A stretch of DNA of 14,090 bases from Lachnospiraceae bacterium UBA3785 (GTDB lineage: Bacteria > Bacillota > Clostridia > Lachnospirales > Lachnospiraceae), in assembly GCA_002369495.1 (NCBI GenBank), contig DFFD01000039.1, positions 1 to 14,090 of the forward strand. The letters run 5' to 3'. Within the stretch, counting starts at the first letter, position 1, and the number at the start of each line of letters is the position of its first letter. The notes beneath the pieces were generated by a model that saw only the letters and a program-made list of their open reading frames with translations, was not told the origin of the DNA and searched no databases. Of the stretch, positions 1 through 6,075 are shown piece after piece. Made by a program: the position numbers and the translations under genes.

Positions 1-939
1 ATACCCGGCAGCGTATCCAGGACCTCATCAAAAACAGAAATAAGTCCGTTATATAAGAACTACGATGTTGATACAAACCTGGCATCCTACTATGCCGACC
101 TTGTTTCCTCATCGCAAAGTGCCGTTATGATCTTGGAACAAAAGTACTATGGAGTGCAAACCCTTGTAGCCCATCTGGCCAGGACACAGGCTGACATGGA
201 TCTGTATGCCGGTCCCATAACATCGAAAAGCCATGGAAATCTATTTGGGGCACTGCTTCGGGCGCTCAATGCAGAAATGTGTCTGCTGGCAATGATGGTT
301 ACAGTCTATTTGTATGGCTATGAAAAGACAGCGAAGACAGATCTGTATTTTGCCAGCACCAAAGTTGGCAGAAGACTTGCTATTTGCAAGTTTTTCACAT
401 CCCTGACAGCATCTATCGGTGTTTATTCTGCAATGAGTTTCCTTTCTCTTTGTATTTACTTTCTACACTGGGACTATTCGGGGATATGGGAAGCAAATGT
501 CGCGAGTCAGTTTAATACCGTTTATGATCTGGTACTCACAAAGCCGTTTATCACCGTGGCAGATTTTACTGTAAAAAACTATCTGGCCGCAACGATAGGA
601 TTAAGCATCGCTCTTGTCGTTACAGCGGTACTGTTTGCATCCTTTATTGGAATCCTGACCAGCAATCACTATGCAGCCGGGCTTCTCACGCTGCTGATTC
701 CTGCAGTCGGATTATTTGCAACATCGCTCTTCGGAGATTTAAAGATGTGGACGGCATATCTGTATTCACTGCTGCAGCCGGTATGCATCTGGATGGCCCA
801 GCCAGTATGGTTTACAGAGGGCGGTTTTAATGCCCCGTGCATCTGGTTTGAAGTCAAGGGGCTGTCCGGATCTGTAGTGATCTTCACAATTATGTTGTTG
901 TTTGCTTTTCGTTATATGCGAAGAAGGGACGTGGTTTAA
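1..939 (+). CDS. ABC-2 type transporter permease, 5'-truncated by window edge
   Basis: Integral membrane protein, probably the permease of an ABC-2 type exporter. The reading frame is open from base 1, so the Met at 127 is probably internal and the true start lies outside the window. The 42 codons before it read as a soluble, Ser-rich, probably extracytoplasmic loop. From residue numbering at base 127, hydrophobic segments lie near residues 38-62, 83-112, 148-176, 181-202 and 245-265, and the protein ends in a basic RYMRRRD tail, as ABC-2 permeases do. The next start codon (943) follows the TAA by three bases, as in a co-translated pair of permease genes. The DNA is AT-richer than most of the window. 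No ATPase is visible here; it would lie upstream. The family call rests on topology and context, not on a decisive motif. Confidence 0.6.
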   Translation: MPGSVSRTSSKTEISPLYKNYDVDTNLASYYADLVSSSQSAVMILEQKYYGVQTLVAHLARTQADMDLYAGPITSKSHGNLFGALLRALNAEMCLLAMMVTVYLYGYEKTAKTDLYFASTKVGRRLAICKFFTSLTASIGVYSAMSFLSLCIYFLHWDYSGIWEANVASQFNTVYDLVLTKPFITVADFTVKNYLAATIGLSIALVVTAVLFASFIGILTSNHYAAGLLTLLIPAVGLFATSLFGDLKMWTAYLYSLLQPVCIWMAQPVWFTEGGFNAPCIWFEVKGLSGSVVIFTIMLLFAFRYMRRRDVV

Positions 940-942
940 GAT

Positions 943-993
943 ATGAGACTGATATCACAGGAAATGAAGAAAATCTGGAATCCAAGCTCTTTG
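943..993 (+). pseudogene. N-terminal remnant of a second ABC-2 permease
   Basis: The reading frame starts three bases after the preceding permease stop and encodes MRLISQEMKKIWNPSSL, a typical cytoplasmic N-terminus of ABC-2 permeases (basic, with an EMKKIWNP-like stretch before the first helix). No membrane helix follows. After about base 993 the encoded sequence becomes polar and unrelated. The frame stays open to 1197 only by reading into the antisense of rlmD. I read this as a permease gene cut off just after its start, with other DNA joined at about 993-1000. The exact breakpoint cannot be set without an intact homologue. Confidence 0.45.
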
Positions 994-994
994 T

Positions 995-1076
995 CCGTAC
1001 GCAACAAAGATTTTGACATATCGCCTTGCCCTCCTTTCACTACTAATACAATCGGGAAAGCAAAAATGTCGGCCAT
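995..1076 (-). pseudogene. Possible truncated 5' end of a gene on the minus strand
   Basis: On the minus strand an ATG at 1019 is preceded by GAAAGGAGGGCAAGGCGAT, an excellent Shine-Dalgarno (GGAGG 10 nt upstream, plus AAGG nearer). It begins MSKSLLRT and then runs into the antisense of the permease remnant, stopping at 936. The same frame is open upstream to an ATG at 1076 (MADIFAFPIVLVVKGGQGD), but that start has no ribosome site. The good ribosome site followed by only a few plausible codons suggests a gene whose body was lost at the same junction that cut the permease. I do not recognise the product. The short reading frame could also be chance. Confidence 0.25.
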
Positions 1077-1095
1077 AAAGAAGCAAAATAGTGAA

Positions 1096-1127
1096 AATGG
1101 GAACACCTTTAATTCGGCATTCCCATT
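1096..1127 (-). terminator. Hairpin downstream of rlmD, candidate intrinsic terminator
   Basis: AATGGGAA (1096-1103) pairs perfectly with TTCCCATT (1120-1127), with a further CC/GG pair inside the loop. Read on the minus strand, the hairpin lies 24 bases beyond the rlmD stop and is followed by TTCACTATTTTG, a modest U-rich tail. The stem is moderate in strength, so termination may be partial. Confidence 0.45.
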
Positions 1128-1150
1128 ACATTTAATATTTCTATTGAATC

Positions 1151-2839
1151 CTATTCCGCCGGAATCATGTGAAAAAGCTTCATTGCTTCTTCGATAGCCT
1201 GTTCTTTCTCAGTTGGGCATCCCGGTTGTCTGCGGTCATCAGACTTCGGTTTGTTATAATTCTCCCTTTCAATGATCCCGTGCTTCCTCTTTACCTGCGC
1301 AATATTCAGGTGCGAAACATGGAATCCATACTTCTCCTGCACCCACTCCTGGACCTCTTCGTATGTAGCCTTGCTCTCCGCTGCCGTCACATCCATCTCA
1401 TCCATATCGACCTTCACGCTGATATGATTCTTCGCCTCAGAAAGTTTGGACAATAAGCATACCGTCTCGACGTGCACCGTCTCCGGAAACATGTCGCACG
1501 GCCGCACCCGCCTGAGCTCATAGCGAGCCCCATCGCCCTCTCCGCAGAGGATCTTAAGGTCGCGGGCGAGCGTCGCCGGATCGCAGCTCACGTAGACCAC
1601 GCGCTCCGGCGAAAGAGCGCGGATCGTGTGGAGGAGAGAGGCGTCGCAGCCCTTCCGGGGTGGGTCGACGACGATGACGTCCGGGTGCATGAGAGGTGTA
1701 TGTTCATCAAAATAACCCCGCTTCGCCACGTCCTCCGCGGCCGCGGTGAAGAAGTGCGTGTTGGTAAGGCCGTTGCGGGCGGCATTTTCCTTCGCGTCGA
1801 GGATCGCCTCGGGGACGATCTCGACCCCGTAGACCTCCTTCGCCTTCCGGGCAAGGAAATGGGAGATTGTCCCGATCCCGCAGTAGAGGTCGAAGACGGT
1901 CTCGGAGCCGGTCAGGCCGGCAAATTCCACCGCAGTGTTATAGAGCTTCACGGTCTGCACCGGGTTCACCTGGTAGAAGGAGAGCGGCGAGATGCGGAAA
2001 GAGAAGCCTCCGAGCGTATCGAAAATGAAAGGCGGTCCGAAGACCGGCAGCACTTCATTTCCGAGGATGACGTTCGTGCGCTTCTCGTTGACGTTGAGAC
2101 AGATGCTCTTTATGACCGCCCCGTCCGCAAAGGGGGAGAGCGCGAGGAGCTCGTCCGCGAGCTGTCCGGCCTTCGGGAACTTCCGGCCGTTTATGATGAG
2201 GCAGATGAGGACATCGCCGCTATGAAAGCCCTCGCGGATGAGGATATGGCGGAGAAGGCCGGTGCCGGAGGCCTCGTCGTAAGCCGGGATGCGGTTCTTC
2301 TCGCAGAAGGAGAGGACCGTTCTTAAAATGTCCGCGTTGCGCTGCGGCGCAAGAAGGCAGTCGCGGATGTCGATGATGTCGTGGGTCCGGCCGGCGTAGA
2401 AGCCGGTTGTGAGCTTTCCGGGCTCTTTTTTCGAGCTGCCTGCCGGGTACTGGGCCTTGTTGCGGTAGCGGAAGGGATTCTCCATGCCGATGATGGGTTC
2501 CATCGGGACATCCGAAAAGCCCCCGATGCGCTCGAGGTTCCCTTTCACCACGTTCGTCTTGAAGGCGAGCTGCTGCTCATAGGAGAGCTCCTGCAGGCGG
2601 CAGCCGCCGCAGCTCCTCGCCTTCGGGCAGGCCGGCGCGACCCGGTCTGGGGAGGGCTCGAGCACCTGCTCCACGCGGGCGTAGGCGTAGGTCTTCTTCG
2701 GACGGGTCACGCGGGCGAGCACGGTGTCCCCGATGACAGCGTCCTTCACAAAAAGGGTGAAGCCACCGGAGTGTCCGATGCCTTCACCGTCGTGCGTCAT
2801 GTCCTCAATGCGGACTTTGATCAGTTCATTTTTATTCAT
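1151..2839 (-). CDS. rlmD: 23S rRNA (uracil-5-)-methyltransferase RlmD/RumA with C-terminal extension
   Basis: SAM-dependent enzyme making m5U in 23S rRNA (U1939 in E. coli), cytoplasmic. A TRAM RNA-binding domain covers about residues 1-65. The [4Fe-4S] cysteines are C71, C77, C80 (CPKARSCGGC) and C161 (RDC). The SAM site is FDLYCGIGT at 317-325, VDPPRKG is at 391-397, the catalytic cysteine is C419 in SCDPATLARD, and HVETV (456-460) carries the expected Glu. The family normally ends at about HVETVxLLSK; here about 97 more residues follow (466-562), including ESKATYEEV, QVKRKHGIIERENYNKP and a QPGCPTEKE stretch. I recall this tail from other Firmicute RumA-like proteins. The tail is coded by visibly AT-richer DNA than the enzyme body. 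The start follows CCGGGGAATAAAC and lies two bases after the yhaM stop, so the pair is probably translationally coupled. The enzyme body is intact. Paralogues of this family (RlmCD, TrmA-like) modify other uridines, so the exact target is inferred. Confidence 0.9.
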   Translation of the reverse strand: MNKNELIKVRIEDMTHDGEGIGHSGGFTLFVKDAVIGDTVLARVTRPKKTYAYARVEQVLEPSPDRVAPACPKARSCGGCRLQELSYEQQLAFKTNVVKGNLERIGGFSDVPMEPIIGMENPFRYRNKAQYPAGSSKKEPGKLTTGFYAGRTHDIIDIRDCLLAPQRNADILRTVLSFCEKNRIPAYDEASGTGLLRHILIREGFHSGDVLICLIINGRKFPKAGQLADELLALSPFADGAVIKSICLNVNEKRTNVILGNEVLPVFGPPFIFDTLGGFSFRISPLSFYQVNPVQTVKLYNTAVEFAGLTGSETVFDLYCGIGTISHFLARKAKEVYGVEIVPEAILDAKENAARNGLTNTHFFTAAAEDVAKRGYFDEHTPLMHPDVIVVDPPRKGCDASLLHTIRALSPERVVYVSCDPATLARDLKILCGEGDGARYELRRVRPCDMFPETVHVETVCLLSKLSEAKNHISVKVDMDEMDVTAAESKATYEEVQEWVQEKYGFHVSHLNIAQVKRKHGIIERENYNKPKSDDRRQPGCPTEKEQAIEEAMKLFHMIPAE

Positions 2840-2841
2840 GT

Positions 2842-3786
2842 TTATTCCCCGGTCCTGCGGAGATTGGAGTCAAAGAAACGGTTGAAGCCGAGCCATTCCG
2901 TGTCCGGAGCGGCGGATTCCAGCACCTCGGACATCGTCTCGAGCTTGGCGTCGGTGTTGTCCGCGAGGTTCAGCGCGAGGGCTTCGATGATCGCGGGCTT
3001 TTTCGGGGACCCGTACTCGTACTCGCCGTGGTGGGCCAGAATGCAGTGCTTGACCTCGGTCTCGAGCTTCTGCGGGAAATCCGGGATACGGCTCGCGTGG
3101 TCGTGGACCATCTCGGCGCCGATCATGATGTGGCCCAGGAGCTGGCCGTCGTCGGTGTATTCATTTACCGGAAAATCCGACAGCTCGTACACCTTGCCGA
3201 TGTCGTGGAGCATCGCGGCGGTGATGAGCAGGTCGCGGTTGATCGCCGGGTAGACGGAAGCCAGGTAGTCGCAGAGCTTCGTGACCGAGAGCGTGTGCTC
3301 GAGCAGGCCGCCGACGAAGCTGTGGTGAACCGTCTTCGCGGCGGAGTGGCCGGCGAAAGCGATGATGAAGTCCCGGTCATTCACGAAAAAGCTCTTTAAG
3401 AGGGCGGAAAGCCAGGGATTCTCCACGGAGGCGATGAGCTTCTGCAGCTCGTTGAACATCACCTTGCGGTTCTTTTTGGTCATCGGCAGGTAGTCGGCGG
3501 GGATGTACTCGCCGGGGTCCGCCTTGCGGACCTGCTTTAAGGACGCCTGCAGGGCGCCGTTGAACATGCTGACGCTGCCCGCGACGTAGACGTAGTCGAG
3601 GACGTCAAACTCCGCGATCGCGTCGGAGTTCGGGTCCCAGATCTTCGCGTCGAGCTGGCCGGTCTTGTCCTGGAGAATGACATTTTCATAGTTGCGGCCG
3701 TTCTTGGTGACGGCGGACTGCTTATGTTTGACGAGATAGACATCCTGGATGCGGCTGCCGTCCCGAAGTTCACTGATATATCGCAT
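2842..3786 (-). CDS. yhaM: 3'-5' exoribonuclease YhaM family (OB-fold plus HD domain)
   Basis: Cytoplasmic metal-dependent 3'-5' exonuclease acting on RNA and in some cases DNA; in Gram-positive bacteria it contributes to mRNA turnover. The N-terminal OB-fold covers about residues 10-90 (NYENVILQDKTGQLDAKIW matches the nucleic-acid-binding strand pattern). The HD domain covers about 150-290, with H164 (GGLLEHTLSV), the H194-D195 pair (AAMLHDIGK), GHIMIGAEMV at 218-227, HCILAHHGEYEYGSPKKP at 247-264 and a late Asp in LNLADNTDAK (D276). At 314 residues it has the family's usual length. The start has AAAGGAAG about 5 bases upstream. It is the first gene of a yhaM-rlmD pair with a two-base gap; its mRNA probably begins just inside or after the hairpin at 3818-3849. 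Confidence 0.92.
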   Translation of the reverse strand: MRYISELRDGSRIQDVYLVKHKQSAVTKNGRNYENVILQDKTGQLDAKIWDPNSDAIAEFDVLDYVYVAGSVSMFNGALQASLKQVRKADPGEYIPADYLPMTKKNRKVMFNELQKLIASVENPWLSALLKSFFVNDRDFIIAFAGHSAAKTVHHSFVGGLLEHTLSVTKLCDYLASVYPAINRDLLITAAMLHDIGKVYELSDFPVNEYTDDGQLLGHIMIGAEMVHDHASRIPDFPQKLETEVKHCILAHHGEYEYGSPKKPAIIEALALNLADNTDAKLETMSEVLESAAPDTEWLGFNRFFDSNLRRTGE

Positions 3787-3817
3787 GATCTTCCTTTTCT
3801 GTTGTTATAAAATTAGT

Positions 3818-3849
3818 GGCTCCTTTAAGTATCAACGCTTAAGGGAGCC
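3818..3849 (-). terminator. Strong hairpin between the S1C protease-like gene and yhaM
   Basis: GGCTCCTTTAAG (3818-3829) pairs over 12 bases with CTTAAGGGAGCC (3838-3849), with one T-G wobble and an 8-base loop. On the minus strand it lies 27 bases after the S1C gene stop and is followed by ACTAATTTTATAAC, a weak U-rich tail, so it probably terminates that gene. The minus-strand loop also contains TTGATA, which could act as a -35 for yhaM with a TTTATA-like -10 about 18 bases on. That promoter reading is weak. Confidence 0.6.
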
Positions 3850-3876
3850 TTGTCAAGTACAGGTTTTCGTACAGCT

Positions 3877-5205
3877 TCAGGAAAGCTCGCCGATCCGCAC
3901 CGTGAGCGGGATCTCGACGTAGCCGTCCGCCCCGTTTCGGAGGACGGTCAGGGAGGTCTCCTGGTTCGGACTGAGGATCATCAGGCGCTCGTGCAGGACC
4001 CTCAGGGAGAGGACATTTTTCTCATCGATGAAGCTGATGATGTCGCCGGGCTGTACGCCGGCGGCGAAGGCGGGCGAGTCGGGAAGGACATTTGTCACAT
4101 AGACGCCGACAGGCAGGCCTGTTTTCTCGGCGACCGCGCGGCTGATATCCTGGCCCTCGATGCCGAGGTAGGGGATCGGGCTGCCGTTTGAGAGGAGCTC
4201 GATCGTCGTTTTCACGAGGGAGATCGGGATCGCCGTGACGATCTCGGTTCCGCCCGGCGCGTACTGCTGGGAAATGAAACCCACCACTTCCCCGTCCGTG
4301 TCCAGAAGAATGCCGCTTCCGGTGGAAGCTCCCGTGATATCGGTCGTGATGAGGGAAATGGCTCCGTCGACGAGCGAAACCGGGGAGGAGAGTGACGTGA
4401 TATGGCCTGCGGCGAAGGAACCGGTCGTGCCGATCGGACTGCCGACCGCGATGACGGCGTCCCCGAGAAGCAGAGAGAAGGAGTTGCCAAGCTCAGCCGG
4501 GACCGCGGACGCGGCCAGCGCGTCGGGCAGGCTCTCCCTGGCGACGCTCAGGATGGTGAGCCCGATCGCGGGATCCGACTTCACGGGAGCGGCGTCGGCA
4601 ATCGTGCCGTCCGAAAATGCGACGGAAATGCTCTCAGCCCCGTCCAGTACGCGCCTCTCGGCGAGGATCAGCAGACTCTGGCCGTTGTCGGCGACGATCA
4701 CGCCGCTGACTGTCCGGCTCACGATCGTTTCCTGGCGGAACCAGTCTTCGGTGCTGGCAAGTCCCGTCACGGTGACGACGGAGTGCCGCACCTTGTCCGC
4801 AGCGGAGCGCATGGCCGTGTAGAACTGTTTGTCGGCGGCGAGGGCTTCGGCATTTTTCTCCTCCGGAGTGAGCGGAGGCGTCGGAAGAGGCGTCTCAGTG
4901 GGCTCCGGGGCAGCCTCCGATGACGTATCGGTACTCTCCTCAGCGGAGAGATCGGAGGAGGTATCGTCCGTTTCGTCGCGGGGGATCGAGACAGACTGCG
5001 TTTCCGCAGGACGCTCCCTGGTGACCGCGTTGAAGACAAGGCCGGAGACGCCGCCGAAGAGGACGGCCGCAGCGGCGATGGCCAGCACGCGGCAGACGAT
5101 GTCGCGGGTGCTGAGAGGCCGCTGTTTCACAGTCTCGCGCAGGAAGGCGTAGTCGCTCTCCGTTTCCGGACTGTTGTTCAGGTTGTTGGCAGGTTCTTTA
5201 TCCAT
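3877..5205 (-). CDS. Membrane-anchored S1C (HtrA-like) PDZ protein with degenerate catalytic triad
   Basis: The layout is that of HtrA/DegP: a short cytoplasmic N-terminus (1-35), one membrane anchor (about 36-60), a Ser/Thr/Glu/Pro-rich linker (70-115), a trypsin-like domain (138-340) and one PDZ domain (345-437, with YLGIEGQDIS and SPAFAAGVQPGDIISFID). The catalytic motifs are eroded. The usual TNNHVV stretch is LAERRVL, with Arg (R184) where His is expected. The usual DLAVLK is GLTILS, with Gly (G215) for Asp. The GNSGGPL motif is TGSGILL, which keeps a Ser (S297). Only one of three triad residues remains, so proteolysis seems unlikely. The domains and frame are otherwise intact, which suggests selection for a non-proteolytic role such as peptide or protein binding at the cell surface. 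The start has AGGGA about 7 bases upstream. A promoter was not found with confidence in the 196-base divergent gap. Confidence 0.8.
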   Translation of the reverse strand: MDKEPANNLNNSPETESDYAFLRETVKQRPLSTRDIVCRVLAIAAAAVLFGGVSGLVFNAVTRERPAETQSVSIPRDETDDTSSDLSAEESTDTSSEAAPEPTETPLPTPPLTPEEKNAEALAADKQFYTAMRSAADKVRHSVVTVTGLASTEDWFRQETIVSRTVSGVIVADNGQSLLILAERRVLDGAESISVAFSDGTIADAAPVKSDPAIGLTILSVARESLPDALAASAVPAELGNSFSLLLGDAVIAVGSPIGTTGSFAAGHITSLSSPVSLVDGAISLITTDITGASTGSGILLDTDGEVVGFISQQYAPGGTEIVTAIPISLVKTTIELLSNGSPIPYLGIEGQDISRAVAEKTGLPVGVYVTNVLPDSPAFAAGVQPGDIISFIDEKNVLSLRVLHERLMILSPNQETSLTVLRNGADGYVEIPLTVRIGELS

Positions 5206-5293
5206 ACTGATTCCCTGTTTTGATGAATGGAAACTGCGTAAAAAGACATTGTTTATTTTAGCAATGAGATATGAACAATCTATGAATAGAAAA

Positions 5294-5311
5294 CAGTTTT
5301 TATAAAAACTG
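5294..5311. promoter_or_regulatory. 18-bp perfect palindrome in the divergent intergenic region
   Basis: CAGTTTTTATAAAAACTG reads identically on both strands. It lies 23 bases before the -35 of the plus-strand ABC promoter and 89 bases before the S1C gene start on the other strand. It could be an operator or a small hairpin. No dedicated regulator gene is adjacent, so its user is unknown. Confidence 0.4.
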
Positions 5312-5334
5312 CGGAAGAGGAGACGGCTTTTTGC

Positions 5335-5362
5335 TTGACAAGCCTGTAAAAAGCGTTACAAT
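5335..5362 (+). promoter_or_regulatory. Sigma-A type promoter for the ABC exporter remnant
   Basis: TTGACA (5335-5340), a 16-base spacer, then TACAAT (5357-5362). The -35 is a perfect consensus and the -10 differs by one base. It lies about 40 bases before the ATG at 5402, which has AAGGCGG as ribosome site. Confidence 0.75.
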
Positions 5363-5401
5363 CAATAGAGTTAGAATACACTAATCAAGGCGGAAAAATC
5401 C

Positions 5402-5718
5402 ATGTATCTTGACATCAGGGAACTTAAAAAAAGCTATAAGAGCGGGGAGGAGAGCGTTCTTGTCCTGAAAGGCATCTCAGCCTCGGTAAAAAAAGGAACA
5501 ATGTGCGTCATCGAAGGCCCGAGCGGCTCCGGAAAATCCACCCTCCTGAACTGCATCGGCGGGCTTGACACAGCGGACTCCGGTTCCATCTTTGTGGACG
5601 GACAGGAAGTCGTCGGTCTCACCCCGGCAAAGCTATCGGAGTACCGGAGAGAGAACCTGGGATTCATTTTCCAGTTCTACAATCTGATGCCGAACCTCAC
5701 GGTGCTGGAGAATATCGA
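5402..5718 (+). pseudogene. ABC exporter ATP-binding subunit, N-terminal fragment (LolD/MacB type)
   Basis: The first ~105 residues match an FtsE/LolD/MacB-type ATPase: MYLDIRELKKSYKSGEESVL, Walker A GPSGSGKSTLL (residues 40-50), GGLDTADSGSIFVDGQEV, and the Q-loop region GFIFQFYNLMPNLTVLENIE. After VLENIE homology stops abruptly. About 24 unrelated residues follow and the frame ends at 5791. The signature LSGGQ, Walker B and H-loop are absent, so it cannot hydrolyse ATP as a normal subunit. Promoter and ribosome site are intact. The missing part was probably lost in one internal deletion that also removed most of the following permease gene. Confidence 0.85.
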
Positions 5719-5976
5719 AAGCTGTACCTTAACGGGAACTTTTATATCGTGGCGGCCGGGACACTTGTCGTGCTGCCGCTCGCCAAGGTGATGATTGATG
5801 GATTGTATCCGTATTTCATTTCAAATGTGAGCTGCGCGATGGATCTTTCGATGCCGTTTACGGTCTACATCGTGATGTATGGGGCAATCATCGGGCTTTA
5901 TCTTGTCATCACGTTTTTCCTGAACCGGAAGCTTGACCAGGTGAGTATGGAGCAGGTGCTGAAGAACAGGGAGTGA
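5716..5976 (+). pseudogene. FtsX/MacB-type ABC permease, C-terminal fragment
   Basis: Starting at about 5716 in a different frame from the ATPase fragment, the sequence reads KLYLNGNFYIVAAGTLVVLP, then PYFISNVSCAMDLSMPF, a final helix IVMYGAIIGLYLVITFF, and the tail LDQVSMEQVLKNRE. This is the usual end of FtsX-domain permeases, where the last helix is followed by an xxVLKNRE-like cytoplasmic tail. No ribosome site or plausible start precedes it; a GTG at 5749 is in frame but unsupported. The fragment is out of frame with the upstream ATPase piece, so no fusion protein is made. The junction lies at about 5714-5722. Confidence 0.8.
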
Positions 5977-6004
5977 GGAGAAGAAAGAACAGTTCGGCAT
6001 AGCA

Positions 6005-6042
6005 AAAGGGACGGACCGCCGCATTCGGGGGTCCGTCCCTTT
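6005..6042. terminator. Strong, probably bidirectional intrinsic terminator
   Basis: AAAGGGACGGACC (6005-6017) pairs perfectly over 13 bases with GGTCCGTCCCTTT (6030-6042) around a 12-base loop. Flanking A and T bases give it a short U tail in each direction. It follows the permease fragment by 28 bases on the plus strand and the pyruvate kinase stop by about 33 bases on the minus strand, so it can serve both. Confidence 0.85.
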
Positions 6043-6075
6043 GTGATGCGCGTTCAGGCAAGGTGCAAAGGACGA

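Noticed and set aside
943..1197. 84-codon small protein after the first permease
   Set aside because: Only the first ~17 codons look like a gene (permease N-terminus). The rest is non-coding sequence, a terminator hairpin and antisense of the rlmD end.
1472..2326. 284-codon plus-strand open frame inside rlmD
   Set aside because: Antisense of the methyltransferase core. Composition is Arg/Glu/Val-rich and nothing is recognisable.
5749..5976. Independent small membrane protein starting at the GTG at 5749
   Set aside because: There is no ribosome site, and the same frame reads sensibly as permease sequence upstream of the GTG. It is the tail of an FtsX-type permease, not a separate gene.
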